From an uncultured Roseburia sp. (GTDB lineage Bacteria > Bacillota > Clostridia > Lachnospirales > Lachnospiraceae), in assembly GCA_934307185.1 (NCBI GenBank), contig CAKRCJ010000003.1, positions 1-27,252 on the forward strand: DNA of 27,252 nucleotides. The letters are read 5' to 3'. Position 1 is the first letter of the stretch. Each line of letters opens with the position of its first letter. The translations under genes and the position numbers were made by a program. The notes beneath the pieces were generated by a model, which had not been told where the DNA came from, searched no databases, and saw nothing but the letters and a program-made list of their open reading frames with translations. Shown here piece after piece: positions 14,284-21,959 of the stretch.

Positions 14284-15819
14284 ATGAAAAACAAAAAAGT
14301 TCTGGCAGCATTATTAGTAGCAGCAATGACACTTGGATTAACCGCATGTGGTGGCGGAAGCGATACCGGCTCTGTAAGCGGAACAGAGAGTGCAGGCAAA
14401 GCAGATGGAAATTATGATCAGGTTACATATGCATACTGCACTTTCAATAATATTCCGACAGAAGAAGACCTTGATGTTGTAGAAGAAGAAATTAATAAAA
14501 TTACAAGAGATAAAATTGGTGCGGAAGTTACATTAATGCCAATTGCAATCGCAGATTATTCAAGTAAAGTAAGCCTGGCTTTACAGGGTGGTGAAAAAAT
14601 AGATATTTTTGAATCTTTAGGAGATTTCAATAATTATGTATCTACAGATATGACCTATGACCTTACTGAGCTTTTATACAAATATGGTCAGGATACAGTT
14701 GATACAGTTGGGGAAGACTGGCTGGCAGCATGTACAAAGACTGGAAGCATTTATGGCATTCCAACAATGAAACCAGTTGCTTTAACACCAATGGTAATTT
14801 ACAGACAGGATATTACAGAAGAACTTGGCATTGATATGTCAGCTGTATCTTCCATGGAAGATATGACAGATGTTTTGAAAAAGGTAAAAGAAGCATATCC
14901 GGATATGATACCGCTTGCACCGGTACAGACTGGAGAAATCGGAGTTTCTACAAATTATGGTGATGTAGATTTCCTTACAGATGACAGATATAGCCCAATT
15001 GGTGCACTTATTGGAGATGAACTTACAGTACAGGATTTATATTCCAGTGATTTATTTAAAGAAAAATGTGAACTTGTAAGAGAATGGTATAATGAGGGAT
15101 TTGTAATGCAGGATGCAGCAACAACTACAAGCGCAGCAGCTGAGACAATGAGCTCCGGTAACTATTTCTGTTATCTTGCAGCATATAGTTATCCAGAGGA
15201 AGATACAGCAGCATCTCTTCAGGCACAGTGTGGAAATTATCCAATTGGTGCAAAGATTATTGGAGATGCATATCTTTCTACAGGTGATTTAAATGCGGTT
15301 AGCTGGATGATTGCATCAACGACAGATGTTCCAGAAGCGGCAATGAAATTTTTAAATCTTACTTATACAGATAAAGATATTATCAACTTATTAATTTATG
15401 GTATTGAAGGAAGAGATTATGTTTTAAATGATGATGGAACTGTTTCTTATCCGGAAGGAGAAGATGCAACAACAGTACCATATACCGCACAGTTAAGCTG
15501 TGGAACATTAGGAAACTTCTTTTTAATGTACCCGACAGCAGGAACAAATCCAGAGTCTTTAGACTGGGAGTTAGAGCAGAATAAGACAGCTAAGACTTCT
15601 CCTGCAATGGGATTTACTTTCGATTCAAGCAATGTAAAAACACAATATACCGCTGTTAAAAATGTAATTTCACAGTATCTGCCAGGATTAATTTGCGGAA
15701 GCTTAGACCCTGATACAGAAATTGAAAAATTTGTTAACGCATTAAATGATGCTGGTTATCAGGATATTTTAAGTGCAAAGCAGGAACAGTTAGACGCATG
15801 GGCTGCTGAGCAGAAATAA
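14284..15819 (+). CDS. Sugar-binding lipoprotein of an LplA-type ABC importer
   Basis: This 511-residue lipoprotein has a signal peptide with lipobox LTAC, so Cys22 is lipidated and the mature protein is tethered outside the membrane. A Gly/Ser linker follows, then a type-1 extracellular solute-binding fold similar to LplA/YtcQ: an N-terminal lobe with ALQGGEKIDIF and a hinge region with SIYGIPTMKP. It delivers its ligand, probably an oligosaccharide or glycoside, to the two permeases that follow. AGGAGGG at 14270-14276 is a very strong ribosome site, as expected for the most abundant subunit. No ATPase gene is present in this operon; systems of this family usually borrow a shared MsmX/MsmK-type ATPase from elsewhere. 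The ligand cannot be read from the sequence. Confidence 0.9.
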   Translation: MKNKKVLAALLVAAMTLGLTACGGGSDTGSVSGTESAGKADGNYDQVTYAYCTFNNIPTEEDLDVVEEEINKITRDKIGAEVTLMPIAIADYSSKVSLALQGGEKIDIFESLGDFNNYVSTDMTYDLTELLYKYGQDTVDTVGEDWLAACTKTGSIYGIPTMKPVALTPMVIYRQDITEELGIDMSAVSSMEDMTDVLKKVKEAYPDMIPLAPVQTGEIGVSTNYGDVDFLTDDRYSPIGALIGDELTVQDLYSSDLFKEKCELVREWYNEGFVMQDAATTTSAAAETMSSGNYFCYLAAYSYPEEDTAASLQAQCGNYPIGAKIIGDAYLSTGDLNAVSWMIASTTDVPEAAMKFLNLTYTDKDIINLLIYGIEGRDYVLNDDGTVSYPEGEDATTVPYTAQLSCGTLGNFFLMYPTAGTNPESLDWELEQNKTAKTSPAMGFTFDSSNVKTQYTAVKNVISQYLPGLICGSLDPDTEIEKFVNALNDAGYQDILSAKQEQLDAWAAEQK

Positions 15820-15843
15820 AGAAAAGTATGAAAGGATAACACA

Positions 15844-16773
15844 ATGGAAAAGGCAATTGCAAAAAGCAAAAAAAGAAAATTTAAAAATCTACCGCTGCTT
15901 ATGATTGCACTGCCGGGGATAATTTACTTAATCATTAATAATTATGTACCAATGTTTGGAATTTTCCTGGCATTTAAAAATTATAGTCTGCGCAAAGGTG
16001 TATTTGGAAGCGATTGGTGTGGTTTTCAGAATTTTGAGTTCCTTTTTAAAACAAAAGATGCATGGATTATGACCAGAAATACAATTTTGTACAATGTAGC
16101 ATTTATTGTAATTGGAACAATTGTAGCCATTGCAATTGCAATAATGATGTGCGAACTTGGAAAAAGAACAAGAGTAAAATTTTTCCAGGCAGCATTGTTA
16201 TTACCAAATTTGTTATCCTGGGTTGTAATTGGATTTATTGCATATGCATTTTTAAATGCAGATACAGGATTTATTAATAATACAATTCTTGCTGGTCTAG
16301 GAATTAATCCCGTGTCCTGGTATTCTTATACCGGGGCATGGCCGGCAATTATCATTATTGTTAATTTGTGGAAAAACATGGGATATCAGTCAATTGTATA
16401 CATGGCAAGTATATCTGGTATTGATAAATCTATTTATGAGGCGGCAGCAATTGATGGAGCGACTAAAATGCAGCAGATACGAAAAGTAACGCTTCCGATG
16501 TTAAAGCCAACCGTTATAACATTGACTTTAATGTCAATTGGTAGAATTTTCTATTCAGACTTTGGATTATTCTATCAGGTTCCACAGAATTCAGGAGCAT
16601 TATTTAATGTAACACAGACAATTGATACTTATGTATATCGTGGATTAATGGAGCTAAATGATGTTGGAATGTCTGCAGCAGCAGGATTATATCAGTCTTT
16701 AGTAGGATTTATCCTTGTATTAATTGCGAATGCAATTGTACGAAAAGTAGACTCTGATAACGCGTTATTCTAA
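15844..16773 (+). CDS. ABC importer permease, LplB/UgpA type
   Basis: This 309-residue protein has six membrane segments, starting near residues 20-45, 78-105, 113-140, 170-190, 225-245 and 275-300. The EAA loop, which docks the ATPase, begins at Glu199 with EAAAIDGATKMQQI. The N-terminal part with PMFGIFLAFKNY matches the first permease of LplABC-type sugar importers. AAAGGAT upstream of ATG 15844 is the ribosome site, 25 bases after the lipoprotein stop. It forms a heterodimer with the permease encoded next. Base composition is more A/T-rich than in the genes upstream, shared with the other two importer genes. Confidence 0.92.
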   Translation: MEKAIAKSKKRKFKNLPLLMIALPGIIYLIINNYVPMFGIFLAFKNYSLRKGVFGSDWCGFQNFEFLFKTKDAWIMTRNTILYNVAFIVIGTIVAIAIAIMMCELGKRTRVKFFQAALLLPNLLSWVVIGFIAYAFLNADTGFINNTILAGLGINPVSWYSYTGAWPAIIIIVNLWKNMGYQSIVYMASISGIDKSIYEAAAIDGATKMQQIRKVTLPMLKPTVITLTLMSIGRIFYSDFGLFYQVPQNSGALFNVTQTIDTYVYRGLMELNDVGMSAAAGLYQSLVGFILVLIANAIVRKVDSDNALF

Positions 16774-16788
16774 GAGGAGGGGCAGAAA

Positions 16789-17673
16789 ATGACAGAAAGT
16801 AAAAGTTTTAACCGTGCAGCTACAATTATTCTTACTGTGCTGGTTGTAATTGCAATGATGCCAATTCTTCTGATAGTAATTGCTTCATTTTCATCAGAGA
16901 CATCATTAATTCGTAATGGATATTCTTTTTGGCCGGAAAGTTTTAGTCTGGATGCTTACTATTACATGGTAAAACAGGGGGTTATGATTGCAAGGTCATA
17001 TGGCGTTTCCTTTTTTGTAACAATTGTGGGAACTTTGCTTAGTGTAATTTTAACGACAATGTTAGCATACCCAATGTCGCGTAAATCCTTTAAATATCGT
17101 AATGTGTTAGCATTTTTCGTATTTTTTACAATGCTTTTTAATGGTGGAATTGTACCGTCATATATTATGTGGACAAAATTTTTCCATATTAAAGATACAA
17201 TTTGGGCACTGATTATTCCAAATTATCTTGTAACAGCTTTTAATGTTATTCTGGTAAAAAATTATTATCAGAACAGCATACCAGACTCCCTGATTGAAGC
17301 TGCACAGTTAGATGGAGCATCAGAATTAAAAATATTTTTTAAAGTAATGCTTCCACTGGCAGTTCCAACCGTAGCAACCATCAGTTTGTTTACTGGAATT
17401 TGTTACTGGAACGACTGGACAAACGGATTGTATTATATAAATAACGAGAAATTATATAGTATTCAGCAGTTATTAATGAAAATTATGAATAATATTCAGG
17501 CATTGCGTTCAAATTCAAATGCTGCACTATTAGGAACTGGTACCGTTGATTTGCCAGGTACATCAATTCGAATGGCAATGGCAGTGATTGGTATCCTTCC
17601 AATTATGTTAATTTATCCATTTGTACAAAAGTATCTTGTAAAAGGTGTTGTAGTTGGAGCGGTAAAGGGTTAA
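16789..17673 (+). CDS. ABC importer permease, LplC/UgpE type
   Basis: This 294-residue permease has six membrane segments and an EAA loop beginning at Glu170 (EAAQLDGASELKIF). The start region with long first segment and the segment LFNGGIVPSYIMW are typical of the second permease of LplABC-type importers. GAGGAGGGG lies just before ATG 16789, 15 bases after the previous stop. It ends with a Val/Gly-rich C terminus (VKGVVVGAVKG), common in this family. It completes the importer core of one lipoprotein and two permeases; the ATPase is missing and probably shared. A stem-loop region at 17711-17770 follows. Confidence 0.92.
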   Translation: MTESKSFNRAATIILTVLVVIAMMPILLIVIASFSSETSLIRNGYSFWPESFSLDAYYYMVKQGVMIARSYGVSFFVTIVGTLLSVILTTMLAYPMSRKSFKYRNVLAFFVFFTMLFNGGIVPSYIMWTKFFHIKDTIWALIIPNYLVTAFNVILVKNYYQNSIPDSLIEAAQLDGASELKIFFKVMLPLAVPTVATISLFTGICYWNDWTNGLYYINNEKLYSIQQLLMKIMNNIQALRSNSNAALLGTGTVDLPGTSIRMAMAVIGILPIMLIYPFVQKYLVKGVVVGAVKG

Positions 17674-17710
17674 AGTAAAAAATCAATCTAGAAATTAAGA
17701 AATGTCAGAG

Positions 17711-17770
17711 GGCAGATTGTGAAAACCAAGTTGCATTAGAAGCAATCTGGAAATTTACAAGCTGCCTTTT
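17711..17770 (+). terminator. Structured stretch with terminator and competing hairpin
   Basis: GGCAG at 17711-17715 can pair with CTGCC at 17762-17766, followed by TTTTT, giving a terminator after the importer genes. Overlapping it, CAGATTG at 17713-17719 pairs perfectly with CAATCTG at 17743-17749. The two stems share bases, so only one can form at a time. This may be a simple terminator or a switch between importer and NIF3-type genes. Confidence 0.45.
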
Positions 17771-17861
17771 TAATTAATTAAAAATATCAGGATATCATAC
17801 GAGTCCGTGTATCAGGAAAATTTTATAAAATATAAGAATTATGCCAGGGGGAAGAAAACAT

Positions 17862-18689
17862 ATGACAGTAAGAGAATTCATCGATAAAATCATTGAAAAA
17901 ACAGGAGTAACACCACTTTTGGAGGAGAAAACCTGTGACCATTTAATGACAGGCAGCGAGGATATGGAAGTAAAAGGTGTGGTTACTACTTTTATGGCTA
18001 CAATTGATGTTATAAAGGAAACTATCAAGCTTGGTGCTAATTTTATTATTACACATGAGCCAACCTGGTTTTCCGGGGCAGATGATACAGAATGGCTGGA
18101 AAACGATCCGGTATATCTTGAAAAAAAGAAACTGCTTGAGGAACATCATATTGCAGTTTTCCGGTTCCATGATTATATGCATATGGAAAAGGAAGATGGT
18201 ATTTACCGCGGATTTGATAAGGAACTGAACTGGGAAAAATATCGTGTAAAAGCAGAAGGAGAACTTGGCTGGTTTGGGGCTGTCTATGAATTGCCGGAGA
18301 CTACATTAGAAGAACTTGCCCATTTCTTTCAAAAGAAAATGGATATGCAGGTCGTACAGCTTGTAGGAAATCCGAAAATGCCGGTAAAGCGTGTCAGTGT
18401 TCTGGTAGGTGGAGGAAGTCTTGGGCTTGGACAGGAAAATCTTCCAATGAGACACATGAGACAGGAAAATATTGATGTTGCAATCTGTGGTGACATAACA
18501 GAATGGACACTTTCCGCTTATGTAAGAGATGCTGCACAGCTTGGAATGAATAAAGGAATGCTTGTGTTAGGCCATGAAAGAAGTGAGGAATGGGGAATGA
18601 AATATCTTCCAGAGTGGCTTAAGAGTATCACAGGAGAAATACAGGTTACTTTTGTAAATGCAAAAGAGCCATTTACTTATATTGTGTAA
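17862..18689 (+). CDS. NIF3-family dinuclear metal protein, copy 1
   Basis: This 275-residue protein belongs to the NIF3/YbgI/YqfO family of ring-forming proteins that bind two metal ions; no general reaction is established. Likely ligands are His65 and Glu66 in THEPTWF, His103 and Asp104 in RFHDYMH, and His238 and Glu242 in GHERSEEWGM. Most family members have a HH pair at the first site; here it is HE. I chose ATG 17862 rather than ATG 17841 because AGGGGGAAG at 17846-17854 is well spaced for it and the conserved start TVREFIDKI follows. A related copy lies at 19200, with a DUF3237 gene between. Its place in a sugar locus suggests a catabolic hydrolase or isomerase role, which is inference. 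Confidence 0.83.
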   Translation: MTVREFIDKIIEKTGVTPLLEEKTCDHLMTGSEDMEVKGVVTTFMATIDVIKETIKLGANFIITHEPTWFSGADDTEWLENDPVYLEKKKLLEEHHIAVFRFHDYMHMEKEDGIYRGFDKELNWEKYRVKAEGELGWFGAVYELPETTLEELAHFFQKKMDMQVVQLVGNPKMPVKRVSVLVGGGSLGLGQENLPMRHMRQENIDVAICGDITEWTLSAYVRDAAQLGMNKGMLVLGHERSEEWGMKYLPEWLKSITGEIQVTFVNAKEPFTYIV

Positions 18690-18755
18690 GGTGTGACGAT
18701 ATCCATTAAAAAGTTCATTTTACATTTGGATATTAGAAAAAGGCAGGGACTTGTT

Positions 18756-19190
18756 ATGAAAGAAATATTAACGATTGAGGTTTGTATAAAACATGCATTA
18801 GAGGTAAAAGGAAAATCAGCTGAAGTGGTTATGATTACATTTGATGGAAACTGTGACAGTGAGAATTTCAAAGGAAAAATTCTTCCTGGAGGAGTGGATA
18901 CCCAGAAAGAATTTTATCCAGAAAAAAGAACACTTTCTGCACGTTATATGTTAGAAGGTGTGGATAAAGTAGGAAAACAGTGCCACATATTTATTGAAAA
19001 TAATGGAGTTGCAAATGAAAATGGAATGGTGGAGAAAACAGTACCGAAAATTATTACAGATAGTGAGTGTTTAAGCTGGATGGAAAACGCGCATTTGTCA
19101 GGCACTATCACTTCATGGGAGAAAGGCGTGATAATTCATGTGTTTGCAAATGAGAGTGATTATGAGAAAAATGTTGGAAAAGTTGAGTGA
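18756..19190 (+). CDS. DUF3237 family protein
   Basis: This 144-residue protein resembles the DUF3237 family (small barrel-like proteins of about 150 residues): it starts with LTIEVCIKHAL, has the FDGNCDSENFKGKILPGGVD segment around 30-50, the LSARYMLEG segment near 66, and a HIFIENNG stretch near 85. The family function is unknown to me. I chose ATG 18756, with GGCAGGGA at 18742-18749 upstream; an in-frame GTG at 18693 has no ribosome site. It lies between two NIF3-family genes, 66 bases after the first and nine before the second, so all three are probably one unit acting in the same pathway. The family call is moderately sure. Confidence 0.7.
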   Translation: MKEILTIEVCIKHALEVKGKSAEVVMITFDGNCDSENFKGKILPGGVDTQKEFYPEKRTLSARYMLEGVDKVGKQCHIFIENNGVANENGMVEKTVPKIITDSECLSWMENAHLSGTITSWEKGVIIHVFANESDYEKNVGKVE

Positions 19191-19199
19191 GGATAGACA

Positions 19200-20060
19200 A
19201 TGAAAATCAGAGAGATTATAGATAAAATTTTAGAATATCACCCAAAGTTTGATGAAACTTATGATGGCTGTGACGGATATAAATCAGGAAATCCGGAAGC
19301 TGAATGTACCGGAATTGTATGTGCATTGGTTCCTACGATTGAAGTGATACGAAAAACAACAGAGCTTGGCTGCAATTTTCTATATGTACATGAACCGACT
19401 TATTATTCTACACCAGATTATCCGGACTGGAGAGCTGGATTTAAGAATCAAGTATATGAGGAGAAAAAAGCACTTCTTGAAAAACATGGCATTGCAATCT
19501 GGAGAGACCATGACCATACACATGCCCACAGACCGGACGGTATTTTTACCGGAGTAATAAAATATCTTGGCTGGGAACAGTTTCGTGTGCAATCAGAAAT
19601 GGAAGGAATGACAATGTATTTTGAGTTTCCAGATATGACGGTTGCAAAAATGAATACGCTTCTCAAAGAAAAACTGGGTTTAAATGGAATACGTTATATT
19701 GGAAAACCGGAAGATAAAATTAGGAAAGTTGCTGTGGTAGGGCATCTTCTGCCAAACATATTTGAACATCAGCCAACAACAGGAAGCGATTTTTGTCCGG
19801 AATATGCGACCGAAGTTATAAGAATAATGGAGGAAGATGGCGTTGATGCAATTATTCCGGGAGAAGTGATTGACTGGACTGTAATGTCTTATATCAGAGA
19901 TGCAGTACAGCTTGGCAAGTGTAAAGCTGCGTTTAATATCGGTCACTTTAATTTAGAAGAGCTTGGAATGAAATATGCAGCAGATTGGATTCCGGAAGTA
20001 ATTAATTACGCCGTTCCGGTACATTATGTCCCGAGTAAGGATATTTATCAGTTTGAATAA
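19200..20060 (+). CDS. NIF3-family dinuclear metal protein, copy 2
   Basis: This 286-residue protein is a paralog of the NIF3-type protein at 17862. The same ligand pattern is present: His64-Glu65 in VHEPTYY, His104-Asp105-His106 in RDHDHTHAH, and His249 with Glu253 in GHFNLEELGM. It again has HE where the family usually has HH, and the same GxVIDWT/GDITEWT motif and RDAxQLG helix. The extra Cys/Asp-rich segment near residues 23-40 (YDGCDGYKSG) is absent from copy 1. The two copies may form mixed rings or act on related substrates. It begins nine bases after the DUF3237 stop and ends directly at a terminator, so it closes this operon. Confidence 0.83.
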   Translation: MKIREIIDKILEYHPKFDETYDGCDGYKSGNPEAECTGIVCALVPTIEVIRKTTELGCNFLYVHEPTYYSTPDYPDWRAGFKNQVYEEKKALLEKHGIAIWRDHDHTHAHRPDGIFTGVIKYLGWEQFRVQSEMEGMTMYFEFPDMTVAKMNTLLKEKLGLNGIRYIGKPEDKIRKVAVVGHLLPNIFEHQPTTGSDFCPEYATEVIRIMEEDGVDAIIPGEVIDWTVMSYIRDAVQLGKCKAAFNIGHFNLEELGMKYAADWIPEVINYAVPVHYVPSKDIYQFE

Positions 20061-20085
20061 AAGTGAAAATATATCACTTTTTTTT
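20059..20085 (+). terminator. Terminator after the NIF3-DUF3237-NIF3 genes
   Basis: AAAAGTGA at 20059-20066 pairs perfectly with TCACTTTT at 20074-20081 around a seven-base loop, with eight T at 20078-20085. The stem starts on the last bases of the TAA stop. Confidence 0.8.
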
Positions 20086-20113
20086 GAAAGAAAATTACGT
20101 TTAATCAGATTAT
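20084..20113 (+). promoter_or_regulatory. Weak promoter candidate before the esterase operon
   Basis: TTGAAA at 20084-20089 and GATTAT at 20108-20113 are 18 bases apart, five of six and four of six matches to sigma-A boxes. It lies just after the terminator and 46 bases before the esterase ATG. A promoter is needed here if the terminator works. Confidence 0.3.
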
Positions 20114-20158
20114 ATTATAGATAACAAAACAGCACGATTTAAGTTGGAGGAGATAAAT

Positions 20159-20959
20159 ATGGCACTGTTACAAGTTAATACATATTCCATGGCGCTTAGC
20201 CGGATAATTACCTTTCATGTTCTTTTACCGAATGATGCACCACCAGAAATGCTGGCGGGAAATCACTGCTATGACAGACCGGCAAAAACATTATATCTGC
20301 TTCATGGATTTTCCGGAAGCACACAGGACTGGCTGACCGGAAGCTTAATTCAGGAATTATCATTGAAATACAATCTTGCAGTTGTAATGCCGGCAGGTGA
20401 AAACAGCTTTTATCTGAATGGAAAGGGAACCGGGCGCGCATATGAAACATTTATTGCAGAAGAAATCCCTGCATATTGTCAGAAGACATTTGGTTTGTCG
20501 GAGAAAACAGAGGATAACTTTATCGGCGGACTGTCCATGGGAGGCTTTGGAGCAATTCATACTGCTTTAAAATATCCAAAACAGTTTGGCAAAATGTTTG
20601 GACTGTCCTCTGCACTCATTGTCAATGGAATTAAGGGAATGAAGCCGGGAGAAAAAAACGATATTGCTGATTATGATTATTATGCACAGATTTTTGGCGA
20701 TTTGGACCAGTTGGAGGAAAGTGCGAACAACCCGGAATATCTTGTTGCTGAGAGAAAGAAAAAAGGCGAAACAATCCAGCCAATTTTTATGGCATGTGGA
20801 ACAGAAGACTTTTTATTAAATGAAAACCGTGAATTCCGGGATTTTCTTGTAAAAGAAGGAGTGGACGTAATTTACAGGGAAAGCACAGGAATTCATGAGT
20901 GGAAATTCTGGAATGAATATTTAGAGCCTGCAATTCAATGGCTGCTTGGTATTGAATAG
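20159..20959 (+). CDS. CE1-like esterase (tributyrin/acetyl esterase family), copy 1
   Basis: This 266-residue alpha/beta hydrolase has the nucleophile Ser126 in GGLSMGGFG, acid Asp217 in CGTEDFLL and His246 in GIHEWKFW, with the oxyanion-loop motif LLHGFSGSTQDW near residue 45. Length and layout match the EstA/esterase D-type family, which removes acetyl or short acyl groups from sugars and related esters. There is no signal peptide, so it acts in the cytoplasm after import. ATG 20159 has GGAGGAGA at 20146-20153. It leads a run of six genes with a GH13_18 phosphorylase and two more esterases. The acyl group and substrate are inferred only from this context. Confidence 0.88.
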   Translation: MALLQVNTYSMALSRIITFHVLLPNDAPPEMLAGNHCYDRPAKTLYLLHGFSGSTQDWLTGSLIQELSLKYNLAVVMPAGENSFYLNGKGTGRAYETFIAEEIPAYCQKTFGLSEKTEDNFIGGLSMGGFGAIHTALKYPKQFGKMFGLSSALIVNGIKGMKPGEKNDIADYDYYAQIFGDLDQLEESANNPEYLVAERKKKGETIQPIFMACGTEDFLLNENREFRDFLVKEGVDVIYRESTGIHEWKFWNEYLEPAIQWLLGIE

Positions 20960-21004
20960 TGATTATAAGTAAGTGGATAAAAATGCTAAAGGAGAAAAAC
21001 AATA

Positions 21005-21955
21005 ATGAAATCAATTGTGGAAATTGTTAAAAATATAACAGACTGGCAGCCGCCGGTAATTCCGGAAAATATTGCACACGGAGATATGCCGGGGGATAAA
21101 GTAGAGATAGGCGAAGGACATGTTCAGAAAGCAAATGTTATTTTTAAGGAGCTGTTACCGAAATTAGCGGAAGTATCTGAAAAATCAGAAACAGGAAAAG
21201 TGGTGCTTACAGTCTGCGGAGGTTCTGGTGTTGGAAAGTCTGAGATAGCTTCTTTATTATCTTTTTACCTAAAAGAAGCCGGAATTGGAAGTTATACATT
21301 ATCGGGTGATAATTATCCGCACAGAATTCCTGTATACAATGACGCTGAGCGTCTTCACACTTTCCGCGAGAGTGCATTAAAGGGAATGGTAAAAGAAGGT
21401 ACATTTACAGAAGAACGTTTTGGGATAATTCATGAATTGCAGAAAAAGGGAGATGATGCGAATCCGGAACATGCAAAAGAGTATGACTGGTACGACTCCT
21501 ATTTAAGAAACGGAAGAGAAGGCTTAAAGGGTTATCTTGGAACGGACAATGAGATTGGCTTTGATGAGGTAGAGGAAATTGTGCAGCAGTTTAAGGCAGG
21601 TCAGGAGGCAATCTGGCTCAAACGAATGGGAAGAACAGATACCGAATTGTGGTATGAAAAAGTTGATTTTTCCAAAATTCAGGTGCTTGTAATTGAGTGG
21701 ACGCATGGAAACAGCGACAACTATCACGGAGTAGACATTCCAATTTTATTAAACAGTACACCACAGGAGACATTAGCACACCGCAGGGCAAGAAACAGGG
21801 ACGGCGCAACAGACAGTCCGTTTACAATGATGGTTCTTGAACTGGAGCAGGCAATGTTAGAGAGACAGGCACCAAAGGCAAAAATTATTATTTCAAAGAG
21901 TGGTGAACTGTTAAGCTATGCAGATTACTGCAAACAGATGGAGGAAGGAAGATAG
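21005..21955 (+). CDS. P-loop NTPase of the phosphoribulokinase/uridine-kinase type
   Basis: This 316-residue protein has a clear Walker A motif GGSGVGKS at 72-79 and a kinase-like segment SGDNYPHRIPVYNDAERL shortly after, matching the position where phosphoribulokinase-type kinases bind their sugar or nucleoside. A Walker B-like strand IQVLVIEWTHG follows near 225, and an RRARNRD segment near 260 could be the phosphate-clamping lid. I cannot assign a substrate. It sits 45 bases after an esterase and four before a GH13_18 phosphorylase start, with AAAGGAG at 20988-20994. In that setting it could phosphorylate a sugar or aglycone set free by the neighbours. A regulatory nucleotide-binding role is an alternative. 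Confidence 0.72.
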   Translation: MKSIVEIVKNITDWQPPVIPENIAHGDMPGDKVEIGEGHVQKANVIFKELLPKLAEVSEKSETGKVVLTVCGGSGVGKSEIASLLSFYLKEAGIGSYTLSGDNYPHRIPVYNDAERLHTFRESALKGMVKEGTFTEERFGIIHELQKKGDDANPEHAKEYDWYDSYLRNGREGLKGYLGTDNEIGFDEVEEIVQQFKAGQEAIWLKRMGRTDTELWYEKVDFSKIQVLVIEWTHGNSDNYHGVDIPILLNSTPQETLAHRRARNRDGATDSPFTMMVLELEQAMLERQAPKAKIIISKSGELLSYADYCKQMEEGR

Positions 21956-21959
21956 CGTT

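Noticed and set aside
18693..18755. GTG-started N-terminal extension of the DUF3237 protein
   Set aside because: It has no ribosome site, is not family-like, and ATG 18756 has a good upstream GGCAGGGA and the conserved first strand.
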